Shown: piece after piece, positions 39,561 through 51,800 of the stretch
How the letters are laid out: every line of letters begins with the position of its first letter
Position numbering within the stretch: the stretch's first letter is position 1
Source: Fasciolopsis buskii
Lineage: Eukaryota; Platyhelminthes; Trematoda; Plagiorchiida; Fasciolidae
DNA length: 64,000 nucleotides
Direction: 5' to 3'
Assembly (NCBI GenBank): GCA_008360955.1
Contig: LUCM01004022.1
Coordinates: 100,080 to 164,079, forward strand
Position numbers and translations under genes: made by a program
The notes under the pieces: model-generated
Told to the model about the DNA's origin: nothing
Database searches by the model: none
Seen by the model: the letters and a program-made list of their open reading frames with translations, nothing else

Positions 39561-42274
39561 GAGTACTACTTCTGTACATGTGTCACCAAATTATAACTAG
39601 CAAATAGGTCGGAGTGATTTGGAACTTATTGCGAAACTTGACTGTGACTCAGAAGCAGAAAAAAATAGTTTCAACCGATCTTGGTTAGCCTTTTGACATC
39701 AAGACCATGAGGCCTAATTGAAAGCGAAACTCACCGTAATATTGAAGAAATTTCACATTCAGCAACTGTTTTCAAATATTTTCCTTGGAGTTTCGAAGCA
39801 GCGAATATTGTTGGTCCACCTTTATTTAATATATCTGAGTTTATGTGTAATACAGTAAATGACCATGAATAAAAATTTGAAGATTACTTGTCTGTTAGGG
39901 CTCGACGTTTTCGCCTGAGTCCTTATTGGCTTTTGTTAAATTTCCTTAAACTGTTGAGATCGCCTTGAGGGGAATAGAGAACCGTATCGTTTGTCACTAG
40001 TTAACATGAGAAGATTGTTCTAAATTGTAGCCAAATGATTATCACAGTATCGTATTGCAGCGTGATTCCCGGAGAAACGATGAAACCGCTAATCTTCTTA
40101 GAATTGTGCGTACCAATTTGCTTGCCCTACGTCTTGAGCAATTTGTCCTATGGGGTTGACATTCGTCTCTGTGAAGTATCAGGTCACCATCGGTGTGACC
40201 CATGTTGCTGTCACCAAGATCTGTAGATGGCAGACATGTTGCAATCGGTCTACTTCACTCTAAGACTCAGTTCCGAAAAAATCATGCTGAAGTTAGAAGC
40301 AGTGCGATGGAATTGGGTAAATATAAGTTGAATTACTGAAAGAGCCACCGCAACTGGCTCACCGCTAGTGCGGCACGCTTGGCATTATAACTGATGACAA
40401 TGGCCAACGGTGACGGTTATGCGATCCGGATGAGCCAGCACCAACTTGACATCAGAGGGGCAATCAGTCAGCAGTGACTTCAGTTGCCATGTCAGGCTTG
40501 CAAAGCGCGAGGTGAAACGTAGCTCCCTGCTCTCAATTTAAACTTATGATTTCCATAGATGGATTTTTATTTCAATGTAATTTCCTCCGATCACGACCCT
40601 GAAATATTAAGACCAGGCGTTCTTGATCAACCAAAGTAACAGTCGTACTAGTCAAGCCCTGGAGATGGCCGGAAGTCAAGCTATTTCAGTCGCATGCTGG
40701 GATAACTTTATCGTAGTAATAAGCACTGTGCTTCCATCTTGTCAAATTATATTGAGTTTATTGTTACTTTGTGAACTTACTCGAACTTACTCCCACCAGG
40801 CATCAACAAACGTGTTTACCCGTGTGGCTAAAGGGGATAACTCACACTTGGCCTTCCGGTAGTTGCTCACATCCCTCTTCACGTGCCTTTTGTCAGCTAC
40901 GGCTCAAGTTACCTTTCAGGAGCAGCTTTTTGGTAGGTCAGCGAACTCGCTCTAGCGCTACTGTTAGCACCTGAATGAGTTGTCTGGAGCACACGAAGAG
41001 ACACAATTAAGACTCTGAAGGTGACGTACTTTGTGTGCCATACGGTCTGTCTCGACCCATTAGGTTTATGTTCGTATTGCATATGCCCTTCAAGATACGG
41101 TCCGAAAGGGGTTCACTCAACGTGTTCATGATCCTTTGGTAGGCGTTATTTTAACATCCATCTGCACGTATGTATGCTTTAATGTGTATGTGTTTGTGCA
41201 CGGAAGTCTGTCGCAGCTTCGTATTATTCCAGCATCGGGGTTATAAAGGTAAGAAAACACCTGATAAACGTGCTCGCACACACTCGTTTGTACTCCTGTG
41301 ATCCGTGGGTGGGATTATTCAACCAATGCGATCAGTTTCCTATATCATTGGTGTGTCAAAGGACAAGCCGAGGAGCGCATGAACGTGTGCACTACTGGGT
41401 CCACGTTGGTGAATATGTGAGTACGTGTCTATCACCTGGTCAAATGGAGAGGAACAAACAGGCAACAAGCTGACTGTTGCACTTTGGAGGAGGCCAGCGG
41501 AACGAAACTGGGACACGAACTTGGTAGGTTTATCAAAACGCACATGTGATGTCATCCACCGCTTTATGGGAGAAACCATCAAAATAACATCCACATAGAA
41601 TTAACCCAAATATGGATACAAATCCAGCCACATGCAGACGTTGACGCACGATCTCCGCAAGCCCAGCGATGAGCGAGCATACACACGAGTACCACATAAG
41701 GAAAAAATTCATTCTGCAGTTTTGTCGTGTACTAACAAGAACAAAAAGCAACAACAACAACAACTGTAATGATCATTGATTGTGAGCTGTGATAAGTTAG
41801 TCGGTATGTATGGACGGCTGAGCAGCACGGGGGAAGTATACGCAAGACAGTGCGTCTGACCGAAAAGAACTGGCAAAAGCAGACGCACAAAAACGCTAAC
41901 GCGTCCCCACAAACCAATGCATGCACGTGTGCACATACACAGGCACACACGCATCCTTAAGCAGATGAGCAAACCAAACGGGCTGCAACCAGACAGTCAT
42001 TCAGTTAACCAACTAGTGTGCGACCGCCGGACAGCCCAAGAGTGAATTAGTGAGTGAAGCGTTCGATACGGACAGCGTGCATAAGGGGTTAGCCAACATA
42101 AAAGCTTCTCCCATAAAGACAAACGTAAAATATGGCATGGAAAAATACGCGCGAGAATCAATGGCTATATCAGACGACTTCCCGTGGTGACGGAACGTAC
42201 AGAGCAAGAAAACTTGCAGTTCATCCTTCGTTAACTGTTTAGTTTTTTGCTGTTTTTATCTTACCCGAACGCAG
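39561..42274. other. Flank or intron upstream of the first recognised GARNL3 exon
   Basis: No gene recognised. A CAA repeat lies at about 41748-41764 and a CA-rich patch near 41930-41950. The last 35 bases are pyrimidine-rich and end in CGCAG directly before ATG 42275, which looks like a splice acceptor. This stretch is therefore at least partly intron, unless transcription starts here and the ATG is the true start. Confidence 0.45.
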
Positions 42275-42857
42275 ATGCACATGGCGGATAGCGTGGCGGA
42301 TCAGCATGGTTATGTGAACAACGCAGGTCGTTTTCGTTCCGAGTTACAATATCCGTCCACTTGTACACAGAAAAAATGTGGTCCTTCCACTTGTTTGGAC
42401 ACACCAAATTTTGACTGTGAACCTTCGCTTAAGCCTTACGAATCTTTGGACCAGGAATTATTCGAATTGGGAAAAGACGAAGACAGTTCGTTTATTTCAA
42501 ATGATAGCAACGAATTCTTCAGTGTCGGTGTGCAACCACCATTGGAGATATCAGGTTCAGTTCCAATCACAACAGGAGCAACAACAACAGCAACATCAAC
42601 AACCACGAACACAGCCGCAATCGCATGTTTGACTACAGCAACGACAACCACTGTACAGGTCTTACCCGACGGTAATTCACCCGGAAAGTCTGTCTCTGCC
42701 CAATCGGATCCGTATGAAGATTTCTATCTGTTTGACTTTCTTCCGTACACGGCGGGAAGTGTCAAATCGAATTCGTCCAAACTATTGAATAATCCGGTGC
42801 ACTTGGAAAATCCAGAGCGAGAAACTCGTTGGTATTTTAAATATTTTTTGGGCAAAT
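42275..42857 (+). CDS. GARNL3: GARNL3 exon A: N-terminal region to FKYFLGK
   Basis: 194 codons plus one base, ending AAAT|GTGAGT. AGRFR (residues 17-21) matches a segment of vertebrate GARNL3. Acidic and Cys-containing sequence follows, then a Thr-rich run (98-126) encoded by ACA/CAA-type repeats, then NPERETRWYFKYFLGK (179-194), the entry to the RapGAP region. A pyrimidine tract and CAG precede it, so it may be internal rather than first. Confidence 0.9.
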
Positions 42858-45800
42858 GTGAGTCTAAAACATATGTATTCATCCACTTCCTGTTACAATG
42901 GTAGGTCAACTCGAAAGACAGTGAGAATCAAGCTTGTTCATGTGCATTGGTTTCTCATCTTATCGGCTTTTCCGGTAACTTGGTTATCTTTACACGGATG
43001 ATTTCCTTCGTAATAAAATGAAAATAAATGAGAAATTAAAAATTATGAGGTGCAGAAAGGAGTACTGATTCCGACTCTTCAATTTTTCCCATGATTTGGA
43101 AAAGCACATCGATGTTAGGCCACCCTTTTCGGAAATCATACTGAAGACCTGATGCACAACTTCTTCAAGAAACTGAATTCTTTTTGCTCGATTGTCTCCA
43201 TCACTACTAATGCATCCGGTGCAAGATTTTCAGTGGTCTACAAACCTAAACGGACTATTAGCGGTATTTCGGGTTTCCGACGGTGGCCCAACTGGTACTT
43301 CGAACCCGTGTGAAGCGGTTTCAATTTTCCAAGCCTAGGTAACCGTAGAAATGCACTGATGCGATCCGCCGGTACACATTATAATTTACTCTTGTTGGAA
43401 CTTCTGACATTCCCGAAAAATGCAAACCTTGGCCTCCAACAAGTTGCTTGGGTCGTTCTCCGTTTGCGACCATCGTTTTCCATCACATTGTGTATCGTAA
43501 TTTGGGTCCGTAAAAGCAATCGGTTGCTTACCTTGGAATTATTCCCTAAAATAAAAGTTTCAAGTTATTTACCCTTTAAGCTTTGTTCGAAAAGGGACCT
43601 CGTAATTAATCGCGAGGAATGAAAAGCACATCACTGGGTTTATTCGCAAATACACAAAAATGCATTTGAAATTGTTTTGTTTGAGCGCATGTTCAAAGGA
43701 ACAGCGCATCGTAAGTGCATTGGCGAAAATCTGTCGTACATGTACACGGCTCGGAATCCCATGTAATGGCAATCGATCGATTGTCCCTCAAAACCTAAAG
43801 ATGGATGGTAGTAGGATCGATGAAATCTACAAGTGTGATTAGCTAACCTGTGCGCAGAATTATCCGCAACACGAAAAATCGTAGATGCTGAGGTCGGCTA
43901 TCTAAATCTTTCGTTAAATTCATCAGATCTGTTAAGCAATTTGCGTTTTTATACCGACTGACTACCTGACAAACGGGTTGCACTCTTTCAATCCAATATG
44001 TCCACCTTTTTCCTTGCAACTGTCGGCAGTAAAACTATGTTGTTTCTTTCAATTTAATTTGAAGTCAGCCAGTGTATATGGGCAACAGGCGAATGTAAAA
44101 CAGCTCTGGAAGTCAAATCAGTTTGAATTGGCTGTGTTAATTAAGATGCTAATTTGTCTGGTCTAGTGACATGCGGTTAGATCCTAACACTTTCCTAGAT
44201 ATGACAAATCAGTAAGTGAGCCAAAGCTGGAAGAAGCTGATCTCCTTGAAGTTTTGAGAGAAAAACCCGTGATTATTCAGCCTTCACTTACAATCCTTGG
44301 CTTTGATCTTCAGTTTTTGTGTGCATCAAATCTAGAAAATGTGGTTCCGGTTTTGGATAAAACCTAATTAGAAACGGTAACTTTCCAGGTAAGCCTAGAA
44401 TTCGTCATCAACAGGCCAAGTACACCTTCCCAACTCTTTGAACTGCAATTTGAAGTTAATTGCCTCTGGCTCCAAATTTAGATTCTATACATAGCATTAC
44501 GTTTGCAGGATTAATACAAAACTATCCCGTTCATACTTGAAGCACGCGATATTGAACCACAAGACTCTAGAGGAGATGTGGATTTCAAATGTTACGTTGA
44601 GTACTTTGGGCCCCACAAAGGCTCAACAGATTCCTTCTGGGCTCTTGGTTTTGTAAATCACTGCAGTGGAAATCCAATTTCATGACTCACTGATTATTAC
44701 CTAAATCTGTGAACGTTCTTACATGGATTTTTAAAATCTATCCGTAAAAGAGAATAATGTTTCCAAGCTGGAATAATCCACAGCTTCATGCAAAATACAA
44801 CTCACTGGCACCATGCTTTTGTACCTAGCACAGACTAATCACACTGTAAACGTGGCGCAAACTTTTCACGCCTTATAAGTGGCCGCGATTCAGCGGACCA
44901 CGCTAGTTGTGCGTTTTATCTTATGCACGGCGGAAATCGCCCTAATTTGTCCAAGCGGGCACCATATATAGGCTTATATATATCATTCACGTTCGCTGTT
45001 CTCATCCCAAAGCAGACATAAAACCGGGAGGCATTTGACACAGACCATGTTCATCCGTTTTGAGGTCAACCGTAGATAATGAATGCTTTCATCGCAAACC
45101 TTTTTCATATCATTTCTTCTTCCATTGGACTTTATCCTCAAAGTTTTCTGTAGCGAAATGCTATCGTGCCATAATAATATATCAGTAAAAATGAGCTATT
45201 TCGCCAACATTGGTTCTCACAAAATTCTAAATGGAAATTTCCAAGCAATCTTACACGGAATTAACATTTTTTGCCAGTGTAGTCCACACTTCATACAGTA
45301 TTTTGTCATCTAATGCATCCTTTAATTCTTTCTGCATTTCCACCTGCAACGTCCATTCAAGACCACCAACTATACTGCGGTTACGTCACAGAGAGGGATC
45401 CGTTTCTATTGGCTGTTGCCAAGACTGATGTACAATCTTACGGTGTGAGCCAGTATCGCGCAATCCTTTGGAGAAAAACCGTAAGTACCAACGAAGTTCA
45501 AGAGTCTTCTCTACAGCAGCGCACATAGCGAACAGGCGATCATTCTCCCTGTCTAATTTGTGACCCTATCTCTATATTAGAATAATATTTTTTCAAAAAT
45601 GAGCCAAGTGTTTAATCTCAAAATAAGATTTAGCTTGTTTCGTAACTTTCACTTGACTCAACGGTTCCTATACATGATATACCAGTGATACAACCCCCAA
45701 TGTAACAGTCGGTAGTTCGGTGACTAATACAGCCGGGAATCAGACCATCGAGAATAAACAAAAGAGCGTAAATTTCAGGTATCTACTAAGAAGCTTTTTT

Positions 45801-48800
45801 GCCAATTTAAAAAGCGTGTTCATAAATTAGATCGATTACTTAGACCTGATTGTCCGATAAGTAATTCGGATTTGATTGTGAAAATATATGACGAAAAGTT
45901 TTGTATCAACAAATAACCCTTCCAGGTTGTTCTGTCTTATTGTCCTCGAATCGATTTATCGCGCGTTTGCAACGCTTAACTCACCGATAAATTAGAAGGA
46001 GGCGACGTCTCGCTGTTTTATCACTGTCAGAGACTATCAGTAATGCATATCTGCTGCGTACCAGCAGGAACGTGGGCTGGAAACAAACGATTATGAGTCG
46101 AAAATCGTAAACATCAGGTTATCTCGTCCACTTTCCAAGTTTTATTGAAATCCAAGGGAATGATTCTAAATTTGCTTTTTAGGGCTTCTCCACAAGATTA
46201 ACATGGAAAGATAAAAGTCAATAAACCTTAGAACTTTAAACCCGATGGCCTGTTGGCTATGATGCTTTATTCAAACTTTTTATGTTTAGCATTTGCTCTC
46301 CATTTTTAGATCCTTAGACAAACATTGCCGATTATTCTTCATATCCTTATAGTATGTGTGTGGTCCTTCAGTGGCTCCCTATTGCCATGTTCGGGGTTGA
46401 CATCATGCGATGAATAATTTCGCGCAGTCTTTTGCTAACCATTCTGATGTAGGATTTCCAAACTAAACTAAATCAGAATTATAGTTCATAACGGAATGGA
46501 CAGGGGAAGAAGACTTGAATTTCTATTTTATTTCAATTCTTTGTAAATTTAACGTACCCAGCTGGAAACTAGAGATTAAAAAGTCATATTTCATGTAATA
46601 ATTACTTTCTTGTCACCCGACAATAACAAAAACCTTTTTGGATATTCGCGCTCTTTTCCAATCCACGAAATTTCAGGGCAGCCAGAAGCTATGCATTTCT
46701 CACAATCCGACGAATTCGCTCACTGCAAAGAAAGTGCTTAAGTAAGCTCTTATCCAATTCGACAAAGTAAACCTCTCGTTCAGTGGCACGTGTGATTATT
46801 CTGATTTTTCCTCAACTGAAACTAACAAATCGTCCTTTGGTATCTGCATAAGGTCTATTAACCCATTATTTAAGTGTCTTTGCATTAAAAACGCTGATTT
46901 CACTGGAAGAGAATTTTCGAAAGCGTCAGTTTCTCTGATATCAGTGTTGCTTAGCGCAGTGGTTCAACCAAACTTTCTGTCTGTTCATGCCTCTATGCAT
47001 ACCGATCAATTATCATGTGTGTAAGGCTTGTTTGATAAAGGCAGAAAATTGCTGGTCTTATTAGTGCAAACCGAACCTCGAGAAACCGACCGGGATTGTT
47101 TAATTTTCATCGCACACCACAACAAGCTGCCATGCTGATCGGACCCGAAACCCCACAAAAAACAAGACATTTGTGCAGAGGACGTTCTAAGGCACGAGCA
47201 TTCCCAAGGTTCTCATAGCAGAGCTAGTCTTGATAGCCTGTAATAAAACAACTCAATTCTGATTTGCTTTTTCGTGAATTCAGCGAATTTATTGGTCCTT
47301 GTGATGACGTACACATTCACATTGAAACACCCAACTTTTCATTTCAGTTTGCTCCAGATGAGTAAAAAGTTGACAGAACGGTACACACCATGATAACTAC
47401 TTATACTAGTATCATTATCAGTATCCAAAGGAGAAATTCAGTTTGGTACAGAATAATGAATAATAATGATGTGCTCGGAAAAACAATTCACAAATGCCAT
47501 ACAGTTTTCAAGGGTTGCCAGTTCCACAAAGTGTAAGTAGTTTTTTTAAACTGCTTTTCATGTGCGATGCGAGTTCGCATTCGGACTATATATTAAATGA
47601 CACTGCGTTAGTTCAAACGAGGCAGCCTGACGATGGAACGGAATATCGGTTATAGTAGGCCTCAGCTAATCTACATGCTTTCACATCCAAAGATTGAATG
47701 TGCGTTGACATTGCTGGTGGATGTTTTCTATCTAATTGACTGATCAAGGATTAATGAATACAGCAAACCTTATGATATACAGCCCTAATATTATCGTGTC
47801 TAAAGGATACAGTTACACACGTTTCGATTCGATATAATACGTATTCAAGGAGCAAGTGGAAAGACGATTTCACTTTTACTACTATTAAAATTAATACAAT
47901 CTCCCCCATAATAATTTGATATTTTGAACAGCACCACTATTTTCTACTAGTCACTTCAAATGATTTACTGCACAGCTCTGAAAGAAGCAATCCAGTTTTA
48001 CAGTTTTTTTTCAACATAAAACTGAAATTCGGTGGATCTGAGGTCACTCAGAATATAGGTCACAAGCATACCATCTAATCACGTATCTCCGGTGTCATTA
48101 CCACTAATATTAAATGAAGCCTAAGTGCCACGGACTACTTCCCAAACCCCTAATTCCCATCATCGTTGTTTTATTCGGATCAATGTAGCCTCGATAAGGC
48201 CGTTTCACAGCATCCTTAAGTTAAAATGTGTTGACTTCTTTTGGATACTTCAAATGGGTCGATGGAGAAACAAAGAATTACGGCTATATGATGACTGATT
48301 TGTTTACATTATTAAAAATTGTTCCAACCTATAACTCTCTGTTTGCGTGTCACTTCATCATCCTAAGCTAGAACAACTGCGCCTGGATGCAACGATTCAC
48401 TTTGCAGGTCATCAACAATCCTCGGTTGAGTGAACAGAGGCAGACGAAGGAAAAGTTTCGAATTCACTGTTTTTTTATTGGGAAACAAAAATTCCGGACC
48501 AACAATTATTTGGAGCCGCTTAACTTGCATCAAATGTAACAGCTTATCGAAGGTTTCCGAGGGCTGAGCCTGGCATTTTGATCGTAAACGTTTCATCACC
48601 AGTTGAGGTGAAGTCATCAGTCCGTAAGCCAAGTCACTGATAATGTCACCATATTTGGTGCTGAGACGGATGCGATCATAACGTCAGGCTCAGCACTCAT
48701 ATAACTTTGAAAAACGAAATCCTGAGCTAAAAGCGTCGATATTTAAAACCACTGAAGAAAGAGTGTGGACGTGTTTGGACCAGAATCTCCTTCCAGATCT

Positions 48801-51800
48801 ACTTTTGAGAACGAATTAAACTCAATTTTCATGAAACTCAATTTGTCCTACCAAAGAAACAAATTGCGATGCACAACCCATAGAAAAACAGTCAGTCTTT
48901 TGCCGAAATTTGTTGTTTTACTGATGTACATTACAACATTGGATATCAAAATGTCAACGGAGATCCCGTATCATTTCAGCTGCCAGCCGTCCAGCCTTTC
49001 TTGTCCACATATGGGCTATCGAATGATAACTGGCACAGACAAGACGGAACCACCCGAATTCACCGATGTGTGTAACAACCATCCATATGCATCAAATGAA
49101 GTTACGATGGCTTAACAACTTAATATATTGAATTTGGCTTGCACCTTGTATCGCCTGAAAAGCACGAAACTTAGATGAAACGAAACACCTCGGAGTGTTG
49201 GAGAAATTATTTTGTGAGTAACTGATTTCAGTTCTGTTTCGAAAGTTACGAACTGAAGAACACAGTCTATTCACCATCTAATTGATTTTGCACATATGCG
49301 ACTGGCTGCGCACTAATGGATGTAATCCGGCTGTTATAACCGTCACAGAGGCCGTTTCGTGCTAGCATATCGCGCGCTTCCTGTGGGTTCATTGTAAAAA
49401 TTGGAATTAAGTGCTCCTGATTATTCTGGCTTTGTCAACCTGTTTACACAGTGGGGAATGGGGACGAGAAGTGACTCATTCGTTGTGACAGAACCGCACG
49501 AATACCGACAAGGACGTTCACACAAATGTGAACGAATCCGACCCAAAGCCGACTGTCCAGGATAGAGGTGAACAAGTTGATTGAACTTCTCACTAAATTA
49601 GAACAAAAATTCACTAGTATTTCAAATCCGTGTGGGTGCCGAGCATAGCATTTAATTCAGTTATCTCCGAGGTCAAAAGACCTGGAAAATCCTGAAACTG
49701 AGATAAGAAATATAATACTATGTATAACCATTGGAAAGCTAACACATCCTTTATGTTTAATTTGCCCATCTGACAGTTGACAAACAAGGGAAGTAGTTCC
49801 GTAGCTTCAAACCAATCGATGATTCCTGAATAGTGATAGAACCGTTTCTAATTCTAGCACTGGAATTTCCAGTTCTGTTGCGAAAGCTTTTAGTCATAGC
49901 AAAAACCTTACGACTACCAAAACACCCACTCAGCGCACCACTATGCAGTACGCTTGTAGTGGTCACTAAAACTCGTGACCACATCTATTGAATGACTGAT
50001 TCATAATAACGAAGCTTTATTTACAGATTGCTAGTGGATTCCAATCATCGGCAGAAAACGAATGCAAGTAATTATTCAAAGTATGCAAGGCAAAATTGTC
50101 CAGCGAATTTATTAGTTGATTTTGGTCTTTGTTTATCAGATTCAACTGGTGTTGTTTAGGATTCATAGGATCGCAGATTTCAGGTGTTCCAGTTTTTAGT
50201 TCTGAGAAGAAAGCATAGCTGATCATAAACCGTTCCGATGCAATTCGGAAACTGAAGTCGTTTACGTGAATAAAAGCAGTTGTGTAATAAACTGCGATTT
50301 CCAAAGCGTTCCGTGTTATAAAACGCAGATATATTGAGTATGCCTACTCTGATGGCACGTGGCAAATAATCAGTGGATTCCATCTCCACTTAGCTAACTC
50401 CCGTTTTCACTACGTTTAGTAAAGCCAACAACGTCAGTCATAAACTAAGTCATTCACCGGTGTAGTGAAACGAAATTGCATGCGAATGTTTGCCACAAAA
50501 AGCAACTGCGCAAGCTTGACAGAAAAATCACCAACCATGAAAACTACGGAGCTTCCGTTTTGCAATGGCAGTCACCGTTTATTTGTATTGTTGCCGTGGT
50601 CTGGAATTGGAAAATCGTTATTGTTTTTCGGATCCCAAAACCAACATTGCCAGTCGTGGGCGTCTGTCCCGCAGGTGGAGAGTTACTTGGTTTTCTTCCG
50701 TCTCTCAGAAGCACGTTTGAATACAATTATTAAATAAATTTCCCACAGAACCTGGATCATGGGATGAGTCCCACACTTTGTGTGTGTTAGATCTGTAAAT
50801 TCGCTATCTTTTCTCTAATACTCATTGAATTTAGAAAAAAATGTGACAGTAAATTGCTAACTTGGATCTTCGTGAATCCTTGCGCCGAACCAGATGTCTC
50901 CGAATCTTCGTGGGTGATTATTCTTTAGAGATGCCATGGTTCGTCAGATCGATTTCATTCTCTGAAAAACGGAGGATGGCTTCGTTATTTAAAGCTAAAA
51001 ATTCGATTTCTGGAAAAGTCCCTTAGATTATCATCGTAACCGCTTTTTGCAAGAATTCATCTCGCCAAATAGCACCTAAATTTGCCATTGTTTTGATAAC
51101 CTAGTAATAGCACAAACGCAATGATACACTCAGTTTATTCGCACGCATCCCATGGGAAAATAGAGGAGCAGTCCGGTTTGCCGGAAACGAGTAACAGATG
51201 GAGAATACATGCATGGCTGTAGTTATTTTTCATTGTTTCGTTTTACTATTTCTTTGTTTTCTTCGAAAAAATCAACCTTTCTGTTGAGCAAGCAAACCAA
51301 ACATTGCGTTAATCACTTTCACTTTGTATTTTTTAATGCCAGCTTCTTCGACGTACAGAAAGTTGAAAAAGGTCCCAAAGAAGTGCTTAATGTTGAGGTG
51401 CAAAAGGATGCCCTAACGCTAGAAGAACAGGAGGTAGGTTCAGTCAGTTTCAGGTCTGACACCCGAAAAACCATAAAACAAATTTACTTACTTGGATCAA
51501 CTTTTGTGCGCGGTTTAATGCTTTCCATTTTCTTTTGTTCAAATTGAATTTTTTCCACATACTTTGCCGTAGTTTGAAATGCTGATTATTTGAAACAGCA
51601 TAAACAGAATGTTGATTATGTTGATGTGCTTCAACAGCTGGGTTGTTTTTTCATTCCCGTGGCTTTATCCGTCACATCGATTGACAGAAGAAATTAAGTT
51701 TACGGTACAGTGCGCGAGCATAAGGTTGCCGGGTTTCTCCGGTTCCTTGCGTCATTGCTTCCATTGATTAACATACATGAAATGTGCAGTCTAATTAACT

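Noticed and set aside
40800..41120. Possible retroelement untranslated region
   Set aside because: It felt repeat-like from composition, but I could not match it to a second copy in the window or to a named element.
42220..42274. In-frame extension of the first GARNL3 exon upstream to an AG at 42219
   Set aside because: The added sequence is a pyrimidine tract translating to a hydrophobic run, and the upstream AG lacks a pyrimidine tract. The CAG at 42274 is the better acceptor.
51359..51433. Alternative start of GARNL3 exon D after TACAG at 51358
   Set aside because: It would break the frame left by exon C and delete six residues of conserved spacing. The acceptor 16 bases upstream fits both.
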